Below, piece after piece: positions 1 to 7,532 of a stretch of DNA of 9,849 nucleotides. The notes under the pieces are model-generated. The model did no database searches, was not told where the DNA came from, and worked only from the letters and a program-made list of their open reading frames with translations. A program made the translations under genes and the position numbers. Positions within the stretch are counted from its first letter, which is position 1, and every line of letters begins with the position of its first letter. Origin of the DNA: Pseudomonadota bacterium (GTDB lineage: Bacteria; Pseudomonadota; Gammaproteobacteria; Steroidobacterales; Steroidobacteraceae); NCBI GenBank assembly GCA_021779875.1, contig JAJXZV010000333.1:1-9849 (forward strand), given 5' to 3'.

Positions 1-1189
1 GCGGCGGCAGGCGCTCGGCGATCAGCGCGACGAGGGCGCGCGCGACCTCGATCTTCGGGCCGCGCGGGATGTCCACGTGGCCGCCCGGCCACAGGACGGA
101 GAGGGCGTTGTCGTCACAATCGAACGCCAGGCCGTCGCCCACCTGATTCGCGGCGATCATGTCGAGCTTCTTGCGCTTCAGCTTGGCGCGGGCGTTCTCC
201 TCCACGTCCTCGGTCTCGGCGGCGAAGCCCACCACGAACGGCCGCTTCGCGAGGTCGGCCACGGACTTGACGATGTCCGGAGCCGGTTCGAGCTCGAGGG
301 TGAGGCCGGCGCCCTGCTTCTTGATCTTCTGCCGGGCGACGTCCACCGGCTGGAAGTCCGCGACCGCGGCGGCCGCGATGAACAGATCCGATTCGGCCAC
401 GTGGCGGTGGACCGCCGCGTACATGTCGCGCGCGCTCTCGACGTCGATGCGCGTGACGCCCGCGGGGGTGGGAATCGCGACCGGACCGGTCACGAGCGTG
501 ACGTGCGCGCCGGCCTCGCGCGCCGCCGCGGCGACCGCGAAGCCCATCTTCCCGGAGCTGCGGTTGGTCAGGTAGCGCACCGGGTCGAGGCGCTCGCGCG
601 TCGGGCCGGCGGTGATCAGCACCGAGTGCCCGCTCATCAGGCCCGCGTTCGGCGGCGGCGCGAGCAGGGTCTCGGCGAGCTGCGCGGGCTCCCACATGCG
701 CCCCTGGCCGACCTCCCCGCAGGCCTGGGCTCCCGCGTCCGGGCCGAGCAGGCGCAGCCCGCGGGCGATCAGGGTGTCGACGTTGGTGCGCGTCGCCGCA
801 TTCGCCCACATCGCCCGGTTCATCGCCGGCGCGAGCACCACGGGCGCCTCGGTCGCGAGGCACAGCGTCGCCAACAGGTCGTCCGCGCGGCCGCCCGCGA
901 GGCGGGCGATGAAGTCCGCGCTCGCCGGCGCGATCAGCACGAGCTGCGCCCAGCGCGCGAGCTCGATGTGGTCCATGGCCGCCTCGGCCGTGCCGTCCCA
1001 CAGGTCGGTGCGCACGGGGCGGCCGGAGACCGCCTGGAAGCACAGCGGCGTCACGAAGTGCTGGGCGCCGGCCGTCATGACCACCTGCACCTCGGCGCCG
1101 CGCTCGATGAGGCGGCGTACGAGGTCTGGGCTCTTGTAGGCGGCGATGCCGCCGGTCACGCCGAGCAGGATGCGGGTCTTCGGGGTCAA
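1..1189 (-). CDS. coaBC: Bifunctional phosphopantothenoylcysteine decarboxylase / phosphopantothenate-cysteine ligase, 3' end cut by window
   Basis: Two consecutive steps of coenzyme A synthesis: CTP-dependent joining of cysteine to 4'-phosphopantothenate (CoaB half), then FMN-dependent decarboxylation (CoaC half); cytosolic. 396 codons are visible without a stop; the E. coli enzyme is 406 aa, so only about ten residues lie off the left edge. CoaC half (about 1-180): GVTGGIAAYK near the N terminus, catalytic His74 in MDHIELARW, PAMN with Asn124, and the substrate clamp ACGEVGQGRM with Cys157. CoaB half (about 186-396): ITAGPTRERLDPVRYLTNRS with Asn209, SSGKMG, and the KIKK lysine (Lys288) before LEPAPDIV. 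The start is a TTG overlapping the upstream gene's TGA (TTGA, 1186-1189), supported by GAAGGG at 1196-1201, 6 nt away; the protein then begins TPKTRILLGVTGG, the expected N terminus. Probably last or late gene of a pyrE-DUF4124-coaBC operon, translationally coupled. Function is certain from motifs; the start is inferred. Confidence 0.97.
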   Translation of the reverse strand, partial: MTPKTRILLGVTGGIAAYKSPDLVRRLIERGAEVQVVMTAGAQHFVTPLCFQAVSGRPVRTDLWDGTAEAAMDHIELARWAQLVLIAPASADFIARLAGGRADDLLATLCLATEAPVVLAPAMNRAMWANAATRTNVDTLIARGLRLLGPDAGAQACGEVGQGRMWEPAQLAETLLAPPPNAGLMSGHSVLITAGPTRERLDPVRYLTNRSSGKMGFAVAAAAREAGAHVTLVTGPVAIPTPAGVTRIDVESARDMYAAVHRHVAESDLFIAAAAVADFQPVDVARQKIKKQGAGLTLELEPAPDIVKSVADLAKRPFVVGFAAETEDVEENARAKLKRKKLDMIAANQVGDGLAFDCDDNALSVLWPGGHVDIPRGPKIEVARALVALIAERLPP

Positions 1190-1845
1190 TGGATGCCCTT
1201 CAATTCCTTGAAGCGCGCGATGTCGCTCTCGAACTGCCTGCCCATGGCGGTCTCCTCGCTGCGCTTCTCGCGCAGGTTCTCCTCCTGGGTGCGGATGTCG
1301 TTGCCGACGCGCACCAGGTCCTCGGCCACCTGGTCGGACATGGGCTGCGCCTTCGGGTCGGCGCTGTAGGGTTTGAAGATCATGGCGGTCGCGCGCAGCT
1401 TCTTCATGCGGCCGTCGAGGTTCTCGAGGAACTGGCTGGTCACCTTGATCTGGTCGGTCAGCAGCGCGAGGCGCTGATCGCGCAGGCGCTCGATCTCCTG
1501 CACCGAGCCGTAGGTGCTCAGCAGGTTCCGGTCGCGGTTCGCGCGATCCTGCGCCTCCTGCCGCTTCTGCTCGTCGGCGGCCTGCTGCTCGGGGGTCTTC
1601 TGGGCCTCCAGCCGTTCGACCTCGACTCCCTGGGCGTTGACCACGTGCTGTTCCTGGGAGGCGTACTCCGGCGGGACCCGATCGCCGAAGTGGGTGACTC
1701 CCTGATTGTCCACCCACTTGTACAGCTTGCGCCCCGAGGACGAGGCGGCGGCGAGCGCCGGCGCGCCGGAGCCCAGCAGCACGATCACGCAGATTATCCA
1801 GACGAGGTGCTTCAAGTCGGTGTCCCGTCGCTCAGCCCCGGTCAT
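1186..1845 (-). CDS. DUF4124 domain-containing secreted coiled-coil protein
   Basis: Envelope protein of unknown function, 219 aa as drawn. A hydrophobic signal segment (WIICVIVLLGSGAPALA, about residues 16-32) is followed by a DUF4124 motif, KLYKWVDNQGVTHFGDRVPP (about 40-59), a short aromatic-rich unit common at the N terminus of proteobacterial periplasmic proteins. The rest is highly charged and Gln/Glu/Arg-rich (about 80-215), predicted mostly helical with coiled-coil character. The ATG at 1843-1845 has no evident Shine-Dalgarno sequence. A TTG at 1813-1815, 7 nt after GGGA, would give 209 aa with a more ordinary signal peptide (start, Lys-His, hydrophobic core) and may be the true start. 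It lies 39 bases after pyrE and overlaps coaBC by 4, so it is probably co-transcribed. An imperfect inverted repeat (1858-1881) lies in the pyrE gap and could trim or attenuate read-through. The domain assignment is solid; any role is unknown. Confidence 0.9.
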   Translation of the reverse strand: MTGAERRDTDLKHLVWIICVIVLLGSGAPALAAASSSGRKLYKWVDNQGVTHFGDRVPPEYASQEQHVVNAQGVEVERLEAQKTPEQQAADEQKRQEAQDRANRDRNLLSTYGSVQEIERLRDQRLALLTDQIKVTSQFLENLDGRMKKLRATAMIFKPYSADPKAQPMSDQVAEDLVRVGNDIRTQEENLREKRSEETAMGRQFESDIARFKELKGIH

Positions 1846-1884
1846 TGTGAGGGGCGGGCCGGCGCTTTTCCAGCGTCCGGCGGC

Positions 1885-2535
1885 TCATTCCAGCACTCCG
1901 TACCGGTCCCGGTAGGCCTGCATGCGGGCCGCCTCGGCGGGGTGCCGCGTCCGGTCGAGGTGGCGCATCAAGTGCTCGAGGGTCAGGACCGTGACCACGG
2001 GGATCGCGTATCGCCGGCGCACCTCCTGCACCGCGGACAGGCGCCCCTCGGCGCCCCGCTCCTGCCGGTCCAGGGCGAGCAGCACGCCGGCCGGCCGGGC
2101 CCCGGCGGCCTCGATGATCTCGACGGATTCGCGGATGGCGGTGCCGGCGGTGATCACGTCGTCGACGATCAGCACCCGCCCCGCCAGCGGGCTGCCGACG
2201 ATCCGGCCGCCCTCGCCGTGGTCCTTCGCCTCCTTGCGGTTGAAGGCGAAGGGCAGGTCGACGCCGTGGTGCTCCGCGAGGGCCGCGGCGGTCACGGTCA
2301 CGAGGGCGATGCCCTTGTAGGCCGGGCCGAACAGCATGTCGACCTCGAGGCCGGAATCGGCCAGCGCGGCGGCGTACGCGCGGCCGACCGCCGCGATGGC
2401 CGCGCCCGTGTTGAACAGCCCCGCGTTGAAGAAATACGGGCTCTCCCGCCCGGACTTGAGCACGAAGGATCCGAATTTGAGCACGCCCGAGCGGATGCAC
2501 AAATCGATGAAGCGGCGGCTGCGGTCCTCGTTCAT
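1885..2535 (-). CDS. pyrE: Orotate phosphoribosyltransferase
   Basis: Converts orotate and PRPP to orotidine 5'-monophosphate and pyrophosphate, fifth step of de novo pyrimidine synthesis; cytosolic homodimer. 216 aa (E. coli 213). Visible signatures: [20 protein letters not shown] (about 18-37), LFGPAYKGI (68-76), the flexible catalytic loop [12 protein letters not shown] (99-110) with its conserved lysines, and the PRPP-binding loop [13 protein letters not shown] (121-133). The ATG at 2533-2535 gives [14 protein letters not shown], which lines up with the E. coli N terminus; an in-frame ATG 8 codons upstream would add MGLRDWRA and cannot be excluded, since neither has a strong ribosome site. 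It is divergent from the ampG-type gene across 108 bases and is followed on the same strand by the DUF4124 gene and coaBC. A 6-bp hairpin (2560-2565 with 2573-2578, 7-nt loop) lies in its leader, but without the U-tract of the enteric pyrE attenuator. Confidence 0.97.
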   Translation of the reverse strand: MNEDRSRRFIDLCIRSGVLKFGSFVLKSGRESPYFFNAGLFNTGAAIAAVGRAYAAALADSGLEVDMLFGPAYKGIALVTVTAAALAEHHGVDLPFAFNRKEAKDHGEGGRIVGSPLAGRVLIVDDVITAGTAIRESVEIIEAAGARPAGVLLALDRQERGAEGRLSAVQEVRRRYAIPVVTVLTLEHLMRHLDRTRHPAEAARMQAYRDRYGVLE

Positions 2536-2591
2536 GGCGCGCCAGTCTCGCAAGCCCATGCCCGCGCCGCAAGCGGGCGCAGTCGCCATGC

Positions 2592-2600
2592 TGGTATGAT
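2592..2600 (+). promoter_or_regulatory. Extended -10 promoter element before the ampG-type gene
   Basis: TGG followed by TATGAT (hexamer 2595-2600) matches the extended -10 form TGnTATAAT with one mismatch. No convincing TTGACA lies 16-18 nt upstream, as is usual for extended -10 promoters. The predicted transcription start falls near 2607-2609. Inference from pattern only. Confidence 0.45.
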
Positions 2601-2608
2601 CGCGCGCC

Positions 2609-2647
2609 ATGTACGACGACTCACGGACGCAAGGCATCGAGCGTTGA
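2609..2647 (+). other. Possible 12-codon leader ORF overlapping the ampG-type start
   Basis: An ATG at 2609 opens [12 protein letters not shown] and stops at TGA 2645-2647. Its stop overlaps the TTG chosen as the ampG-type start (TTGA, 2644-2647). The ATG sits at the predicted transcription start, so it could be read as a leaderless message and couple translation to the permease gene. No conservation evidence is available; this may be chance. Confidence 0.2.
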
Positions 2648-3918
2648 CGGCGCAGAAGCCCACGCTCTGGCAGGCGCTGCGCGATCGGCGCATGACCGCC
2701 ATCCTGCTGCTGAGCTTCGCCTCGGGGCTGCCGCTCAATCTGACCGGTGCGACCCTGCAAGCGTGGCTCGCCTCCGTGCAGATCGACATCCGGACCATCG
2801 GCGTGTTCTCGCTGGTGGGAGCGCCCTACGTGCTCAAGTTCCTGTGGGCGCCGTTCCTCGACCGGTACCTGCCGCCGATGCTCGGCCGGCGCCGCGGCTG
2901 GATCCTGCTGTATCAGGCGCTGCTCGCGGTCGGCATCGCGGGCATCGGCTTCAGCTCGCCGGTGCGGGCGCCGTACGCCCTCGGCATGGTGGCCGTGCTG
3001 GTCGCGTTCCTGTCCGCCTCCCAGGACATCGTCATCGACGCCTATCGGGTCGACGTGATCCCGGCGAGCGAGCGGGCGCTCGCCGCGGCGGCCACCACCT
3101 TCGGCTACCGGACGGCGGCGATGTTCGCCGGCGCGGTCATCGTGCTGATCGCCTCGGCCGTCGGCTGGCGCACGGCCTATCTGATGGTGGCCGGGCTCAT
3201 GGCGGCCACCATGTTCGCGACATGGTGGGCGCCCGAGCCGCACGCGCCGGGCCGCCCGCCGCGCACGCTCGCCGACGCCGTGCTGCATCCGCTCGCGGAC
3301 CTCATCGGGCGGCCGGGCGCCTGGGGATTCCTCGCCCTGCTGCTGCTGTACAAGGTGGGCGATGCCTTCGCGTTGAGCCTGTACAGCGCCTTCATGCTGA
3401 AGGGCGCGGGCTTCTCGCTGCGGCAGCTCAGCGTCGGCAAGATCGACATGACGGTGTCGACCATGATCGGCGTCGCGCTCGGCGGCTGGCTCTACATGCG
3501 CTGGGGCATGTTCCGCTCGATGCTGATCTTCGGCTTCGGCCAGGCGCTCACCAACCTCCTCTACATGTGGCTCGCGGTGGCCGGCGGCAAGATGTGGCTG
3601 ATGCTCCTCGCGACCACCGGCGACAATCTGGTCGGCGGCATGGGGCAGGCGGCGTTCGTCGCGTTCCTGGTGTCCCTGTGCCGGGTCGATTTCAGCGCGA
3701 CCCAGTACGCGCTGCTCTCGGCGCTCGCCTCCGTGCCGCGGGTCGTCATGGGCGCGATCGCCGGTCAGGTGGTCGCCGTCGTGGGATGGGCGAATTTCTT
3801 CGTGATCACGTTCGTGACGGCGGCGCCCGGTCTCGCGGTGCTGGTGATGCTGCGCCGTCGGATCGAGGAACTCGCCGCGCAGGAGGCCGCCAAGGCCGGC
3901 GCGCGCACCACTCGCTAG
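2644..3918 (+). CDS. ampG: AmpG-type muropeptide permease (major facilitator superfamily)
   Basis: Inner-membrane proton-coupled importer expected to bring anhydro-muropeptides (GlcNAc-anhMurNAc peptides) from the periplasm for cell-wall recycling; in some bacteria this feeds AmpR-controlled beta-lactamase induction. 424 aa, strongly hydrophobic, about 12 membrane segments. AmpG-like stretches: [20 protein letters not shown] near the N terminus, [76 protein letters not shown] and [18 protein letters not shown]. coli AmpG is about 490 aa with 14 segments; this one stops after the twelfth, a length seen in other AmpG-type proteins. The start is TTG at 2644, with AAGG (2631-2634) 9 nt upstream, placing [11 protein letters not shown] in register with the E. 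coli N terminus. An in-frame ATG at 2596 would add 16 residues but overlaps the -10 element. No ampD, nagZ or beta-lactamase gene lies nearby. Confidence 0.9.
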   Translation: MTAQKPTLWQALRDRRMTAILLLSFASGLPLNLTGATLQAWLASVQIDIRTIGVFSLVGAPYVLKFLWAPFLDRYLPPMLGRRRGWILLYQALLAVGIAGIGFSSPVRAPYALGMVAVLVAFLSASQDIVIDAYRVDVIPASERALAAAATTFGYRTAAMFAGAVIVLIASAVGWRTAYLMVAGLMAATMFATWWAPEPHAPGRPPRTLADAVLHPLADLIGRPGAWGFLALLLLYKVGDAFALSLYSAFMLKGAGFSLRQLSVGKIDMTVSTMIGVALGGWLYMRWGMFRSMLIFGFGQALTNLLYMWLAVAGGKMWLMLLATTGDNLVGGMGQAAFVAFLVSLCRVDFSATQYALLSALASVPRVVMGAIAGQVVAVVGWANFFVITFVTAAPGLAVLVMLRRRIEELAAQEAAKAGARTTR

Positions 3919-3931
3919 GCGAGGGCGGCGA

Positions 3932-4231
3932 TCAGCGCAGCGGGCGCTGCTGCGGGGTGGACCACTCGGTGCGCGCGGTGTCCTCGAAATCGCGATCCAG
4001 ATCCTCCGCCTCGACGTCGACGGCGCCCGACCAATCCTCGGGCGGATCGGCCACGTCGATGAGCCGGTCGAGCAGCTGCTCATTCCATCCGTCGAAATCC
4101 ATCTCCGCGACGGTGCCGTCGAAGTACTGGATCTCGATGGTTTCGTCCTGGTCGTCGATCGCGACCACTTCGAAGAGCTCGTTGGTACCGCCGCGATACC
4201 ACTGACCTACGACCGGCTTGATTACGTTCAT
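3932..4231 (-). CDS. Small acidic DUF6763-like protein, function unknown
   Basis: 99 aa, no signal peptide or membrane segment, so probably cytosolic. The N-terminal half holds [20 protein letters not shown] then [20 protein letters not shown], alternating hydrophobic/charged strands suggesting a small beta-barrel or SH3-like fold. The middle ([20 protein letters not shown]) is strongly acidic with the recurrent PPEDWSG motif. This pattern resembles the DUF6763 family of gammaproteobacteria as I remember it; no function is known to me. The ATG at 4229-4231 is well supported by GGAG (4238-4241), 6 nt upstream. It is divergent from the marC-type gene and convergent with the ampG-type gene, 13 bases from its stop. 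Its last codons overlap a hairpin (3933-3938 with 3944-3949, loop AGCGG) that might help end transcription of the permease gene, though no U-tract follows. Confidence 0.85.
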   Translation of the reverse strand: MNVIKPVVGQWYRGGTNELFEVVAIDDQDETIEIQYFDGTVAEMDFDGWNEQLLDRLIDVADPPEDWSGAVDVEAEDLDRDFEDTARTEWSTPQQRPLR

Positions 4232-4244
4232 CGCCGTCTCCGTC

Positions 4245-4253
4245 TGCTATGCT
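4245..4253 (+). promoter_or_regulatory. Extended -10-like element before the marC-type gene
   Basis: TGC plus TATGCT (hexamer 4248-4253) resembles an extended -10. The predicted start near 4260 would leave an untranslated leader of about 65 nt before the ATG at 4326. No clear -35 element is seen. Weak, pattern-based call. Confidence 0.3.
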
Positions 4254-4325
4254 CGCCCCACTCGATTGAACTCCCAATGGCCGGATCGCGCAACCATCAA
4301 ATATTGCGCGCAGCAACATCCCCGC

Positions 4326-4946
4326 ATGTTCCAACAGCTCGTCAAGTTCTTCGTGGTCTTCTTCGTCGTGGTCGAACCCATTTCGCTGATACCGCTGTTC
4401 GCGGGGCTGACCGCGGGCGCGAGCGCGCGCTACCAGCGGCGCATGGCGTACAAGGCCTGCGCCATCGCCTTCGGCATCTGCGTGCTGTTCGCATTCGGCG
4501 GCGCGCCGTTCCTCGCGATCATGGGCATCGCGTTGAGCTCGTTTCGTATCGCCGGCGGGACGCTGCTGTTCCTGATGTCCCTCGAGATGGTGTTCGCGCG
4601 GACCTCGGGGACGCGCTCGACGCACCCGGAGGAGGAGGAGTCGCGGCGGCGCGAGGACATCTCGGTCTTCCCGCTCGCCTTCCCGTTCATCGCCGGTCCC
4701 GGCGCGCTCGCCACCATCCTGCTCGAGAGCGGCGAGGTGCACGGCAAGCCGGCGCTGTTCGCGGGATTCCTCGCCGTGGTGGCGCTGGTCATGTTCGCCT
4801 GCCTGGTCGTGCTGCTCGCGGCGCCGCGCCTGATGGCGGTGATCGGCGTGACCGGAGCGAACGTGATGAACCGGCTCTCCGGCGTGGTGCTCGCCGCGCT
4901 CGCCGTGCAGTTCATCGTCGACGGGATCCGCGGCAGCTTTCTCTAG
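4326..4946 (+). CDS. MarC/NAAT-family integral membrane protein
   Basis: Inner-membrane protein of the MarC family (annotated historically as multiple-antibiotic-resistance-related; the resistance role in E. coli has been disputed, and some relatives are called amino-acid transporters). 206 aa, about six membrane segments in two similar halves: VVFFVVVEPISLIPLFAGL in the first segment and FPLAFPFIAGPGALATILL at the start of the second half, both family hallmarks. Between the halves is a strongly charged cytoplasmic loop (HPEEEESRRREDI). The ATG at 4326 was chosen because it places the first membrane segment at the N terminus as in relatives; an upstream in-frame ATG at 4218 would add 36 polar residues and overlap the divergent gene. 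No clear Shine-Dalgarno sequence precedes 4326. The TAG stop (4944-4946) interlocks with the trmB stop on the other strand inside CTAG. Substrate unknown. Confidence 0.92.
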   Translation: MFQQLVKFFVVFFVVVEPISLIPLFAGLTAGASARYQRRMAYKACAIAFGICVLFAFGGAPFLAIMGIALSSFRIAGGTLLFLMSLEMVFARTSGTRSTHPEEEESRRREDISVFPLAFPFIAGPGALATILLESGEVHGKPALFAGFLAVVALVMFACLVVLLAAPRLMAVIGVTGANVMNRLSGVVLAALAVQFIVDGIRGSFL

Positions 4947-5623
4947 CCCCGGCGCACGAAGGCGAGATCCCACACCGAATGGCCGAGCCGCGCGCCGCGC
5001 CGCTCGAATCGCGTCGGCGGCCGGAAGTCCGGGCGAGGCACGTAGGTGCGATCGGGGCTCAGCGAGCGCAGTTCCGGTTCCGCGTTGCACACCGCGAGCA
5101 TCTGTTCGGCGTAGTCCCGCCAGTCGGTGGCGAGCCGCAACACGCCGCCGGCGCGCAGCTTGCGCGCGAGCAGCGCGACGAACGGCGCGTCGATCAACCG
5201 CCGCTTGTGGTGGCGCTTCTTGTGCCAGGGGTCCGGAAAGAAGACCAGCACCTCGTCGAACGAGGCGTCGGCGATCGAGTGCTCGAGCACCTCGACCGCG
5301 TCGCGGCTCACGACCTTCAGGTTCGCGAGGCCGGCGCCGTGCGCCTGCAGGAGCAGCCGGCCGACGCCCGAGCGATGCACCTCGATGCCCAGGTGGTCGA
5401 TCTGCGGATCCGCCTGCGCGAGCCCGGCGAGCAACTCGCCGGTGCCGAAGCCGATCTCCAGGCGGCGCGGCGCACGCCGCCCGAACACCGCGTCGAGATC
5501 GAGGGGGGCGTCGCCCGGCACGAGGCCGTAGACCGGCCAGAGCGTCTCGAGCGCGCGCTCCTGCGCCGCCGTGACGCGGCCGGCGCGCAGCACGAAGCTC
5601 TTGATGCGGCGGGTCGGCTGCAT
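4943..5623 (-). CDS. trmB: tRNA (guanine-N7-)-methyltransferase
   Basis: Methylates N7 of G46 in the variable loop of tRNAs using S-adenosylmethionine; cytosolic, Rossmann-fold class I methyltransferase. 226 aa, a normal length. Visible: SAM-binding LEIGFGTGELLAGLA (55-69), acidic strand end HLGIEVHRSGVG (77-88), the catalytic/tRNA-binding block FFPDPWHKKRHHKRRL (128-143), ATDWRDYAEQM (165-175) and the C-terminal signature RPPTRFERRGARLGHSVWDL (201-220). The basic N terminus (PTRRIKSFVLRAGR) is typical. The ATG at 5621-5623 gives the expected N terminus, though no strong ribosome site is seen. It is convergent with and overlaps the marC-type gene by 3 bases, and divergent from the small membrane protein gene across 31 bases. 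Confidence 0.97.
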   Translation of the reverse strand: MQPTRRIKSFVLRAGRVTAAQERALETLWPVYGLVPGDAPLDLDAVFGRRAPRRLEIGFGTGELLAGLAQADPQIDHLGIEVHRSGVGRLLLQAHGAGLANLKVVSRDAVEVLEHSIADASFDEVLVFFPDPWHKKRHHKRRLIDAPFVALLARKLRAGGVLRLATDWRDYAEQMLAVCNAEPELRSLSPDRTYVPRPDFRPPTRFERRGARLGHSVWDLAFVRRG

Positions 5624-5639
5624 GGGTGCGAAGTGTGCC

Positions 5640-5648
5640 TGATATGAT
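5640..5648 (+). promoter_or_regulatory. Extended -10 promoter element with start codon at the predicted transcription start
   Basis: TGA plus TATGAT (hexamer 5643-5648) closely resembles the element at 2592-2600. The next gene's ATG begins 7 nt downstream (5655), where transcription would start, and no Shine-Dalgarno sequence can be placed, so the message may be leaderless. Inference from sequence. Confidence 0.45.
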
Positions 5649-5654
5649 CGGTCG

Positions 5655-6035
5655 ATGCGCAGATCCCCGCTTCCACTGATCGCCCTGGCAGCGAGCCTGC
5701 TGCCCGTGGGCTGGTTCGCGTACTTCGCCGTGGTCTACCGCTGCGATCTCGCGCATTACACGCGCCTGTGGCGCGACGGGGCGCGGCCCGCCTGGGCGAC
5801 CCTGTGGGTGATCCTGGTCACCGCCGGGTGCTGCGTGATCGCCCTGCTCGTGCTGCCGAAGGCCGTGCGCATGGTCCGCGGCGGCGCGCCGCCGACCCGC
5901 GGCGAGTGGCTCGCGCTCGCGGTGATCGTGCCGCTGGCGGGGCTCGCCGCGGCGGCGGCGCCGGCGTCGATGGTCGATCAAGCGACGCGGTTCGCGGCGC
6001 TCGTCGGCGTGCACGTGGATCAATGCAGGCATTGA
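5655..6035 (+). CDS. Small three-pass membrane protein of unknown function
   Basis: 126 aa, family not recognised. Three hydrophobic segments are visible: about 7-28 (IALAASLLPVGWFAYFAVVY), 48-68 (ATLWVILVTAGCCVIALLVL) and 86-104 (LALAVIVPLAGLAAAAAPA). A loop with charged and aromatic residues (RCDLAHYTRLWRDGARPAW) lies between the first two, and a short positive loop (KAVRMVRGG) between the second and third. It ends in VDQCRH. Its last 13 bases overlap the start of the ClsC-like gene, so the two are probably co-transcribed and translationally coupled, suggesting a shared role in the envelope; that link is inference. The ATG at 5655 lacks a ribosome site but follows an extended -10 element. 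Confidence 0.75.
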   Translation: MRRSPLPLIALAASLLPVGWFAYFAVVYRCDLAHYTRLWRDGARPAWATLWVILVTAGCCVIALLVLPKAVRMVRGGAPPTRGEWLALAVIVPLAGLAAAAAPASMVDQATRFAALVGVHVDQCRH

Positions 6036-7525
6036 TCGCGGCCGCGGTCTTGCTGTTTCTCGCGGGCTGCGCGAGCCTGCCGCAGCACGTGCCCAAGTAT
6101 CGAAGCGAAGCGCTCGAGGATCCGCAACACACCATGCTCGGCCACATCGTCGAAGAGAGCGCCGCGGGCCGCGGCCTGTCGGGCATCCGTCTGCTGTCGT
6201 CGGGCGACGAGGCGCTCGCGAGCCTGCTCGCGCTCGCCGACCGGGCCGAGCGCACGCTCGACCTGCAGTACTACATCGTCCATCAGGACGAGTCGACGCG
6301 CCTCATCATGAACCACGTGCTCATGGCGGCGGACCGCGGTGTGCGGGTCCGCCTGCTGGTGGACGATCTCAACACCGCGGGCGAGGATCAGGGGCTGCTG
6401 CGCCTCGAGCGGCACGTGAACGTCGACGTGCGGGTGTTCAACCCGTTCGCCGGCGGGCGGTTCGCGACCTGGACGCGCTTCCTCGTGTCGGCCTACGACA
6501 TCGTGCGCATCAACCACCGGATGCACGACAAGCTGTTCGTCGCGGACAACACCATTGCCATCACCGGCGGCCGCAATCTCGGGGATCAGTACTTCACGCG
6601 CGACAAATACAGCAATTTCATCGATCTGGACGTCGTGGCGGCCGGCCCCGTGGTGCCCCGGCTGTCGGCCTCCTTCGACGCCTTCTGGAACAGCCGGTAC
6701 GCCTATCCGATCGGCTCGGTCGCCGACCCCGCGGAGTCCGAGGAGCCGCGCGGCGCGCCGGTCGATCGTCCGTTCGACCCGGACGCCGATTGGCTGGCGC
6801 GCGAACTCGACGCCGGGTCGCTGCGGCTCGACTGGGTTCCGGCCGCCGTGCTCGCCGACGGGCCGGCCAAAATCGCCAGCGACCCATCGACCGGCGACGA
6901 GGTGACCATCGCCAACAACGTGGCCGCGCTGATGCGCTCGGCGTCCCGGGAGTTGATCGTCATCTCGGCGTATTTCGTGCCCGGCAAGGAGGGGGTGCAG
7001 CTGATGCGCGAGCTCGTCGAGCGCGGCGTGAAGATCCGCATCCTGACGAACTCCCTGGCCTCGACCGACTCGCCGCTGGTGCACAACGGCTATGCGCGCT
7101 ACCGCGTGGCGCTGCTCAAACTGGGTGTCGACCTGCACGAGGTGCGGCCGAGGCTCGGCCAGAAGCGCCGCCGCTTCCATCCGTTCCGCGGCTCCAACGC
7201 GAGCCTGCACGCCAAGGCGCTGGTCATCGACCAGGAGGTCGTGTTCATCGGCTCGATGAACATGGATGCGCGCTCGCGCCACATCAACAGCGAGCTCGGC
7301 CTGGTGATCCGCAGCGCCGACATAGCCCGGCAGGTCTCGGGCCTGCTGGACGACGTGAGCGCCGACGGCAGCTACACGCTCGCGCTGGACGCGCAGGACC
7401 GGATCGTCTGGTCGAGCGGCGAGGGGGCGTCCGCGCGCACCTGGCGAATCGATCCCGAGACCACGCGCTGGCAGCGTTTCCTGATCAAATCCCTGGCGCC
7501 GTTCGCGCCCGAGGAACTGCTCTGA
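6023..7525 (+). CDS. ClsC-like phospholipase D-family lipoprotein (probable cardiolipin synthase)
   Basis: Phospholipase D-superfamily enzyme most like E. coli ClsC (YmdC), which makes cardiolipin from phosphatidylglycerol and phosphatidylethanolamine. 500 aa. Residues 1-16 form a lipoprotein signal, LLFLAGC, with Cys16 followed by Ala-Ser, so the protein is predicted to be lipidated, without the Asp+2 inner-membrane retention signal. Two HKD motifs are intact: HDKLFVAD (His168, Lys170, Asp175) with GGRNLGDQYF, and HAKALVID (His396, Lys398, Asp403) with GSMNMDARSRHINSELG. ClsC-like stretches include LDLQYYIVHQDES, VRLLVDDLNTAG and LVHNGYARYRVALLKLGVDL. Start at ATG 6023, which begins the signal peptide and overlaps the upstream membrane-protein gene by 13 bases. 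Ends 7 bases from the convergent ppa stop. In E. coli clsC pairs with ymdB; here the partner is unrelated. Exact substrate is inferred. Confidence 0.93.
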   Translation: MQALIAAAVLLFLAGCASLPQHVPKYRSEALEDPQHTMLGHIVEESAAGRGLSGIRLLSSGDEALASLLALADRAERTLDLQYYIVHQDESTRLIMNHVLMAADRGVRVRLLVDDLNTAGEDQGLLRLERHVNVDVRVFNPFAGGRFATWTRFLVSAYDIVRINHRMHDKLFVADNTIAITGGRNLGDQYFTRDKYSNFIDLDVVAAGPVVPRLSASFDAFWNSRYAYPIGSVADPAESEEPRGAPVDRPFDPDADWLARELDAGSLRLDWVPAAVLADGPAKIASDPSTGDEVTIANNVAALMRSASRELIVISAYFVPGKEGVQLMRELVERGVKIRILTNSLASTDSPLVHNGYARYRVALLKLGVDLHEVRPRLGQKRRRFHPFRGSNASLHAKALVIDQEVVFIGSMNMDARSRHINSELGLVIRSADIARQVSGLLDDVSADGSYTLALDAQDRIVWSSGEGASARTWRIDPETTRWQRFLIKSLAPFAPEELL

Positions 7526-7532
7526 AGGAGCG

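Noticed and set aside
1189..2643. Long open frame upstream of the ampG-type start on the plus strand
   Set aside because: It is the antisense of DUF4124 and pyrE; its translation is low-complexity Arg/Gly/Ala/Val/Leu sequence with no family resemblance, as expected in GC-rich DNA.
2536..4083. Very long minus-strand open frame extending upstream of pyrE
   Set aside because: It is antisense to the ampG-type permease; composition (His/Arg/Glu/Gln-rich) is typical of a shadow frame, and PyrE homology begins only at the ATG at 2535.
4080..6032. 650-codon minus-strand open frame
   Set aside because: It crosses several real genes in other frames, and its sequence is biased Arg/Glu/His/Gly with no recognisable domain.
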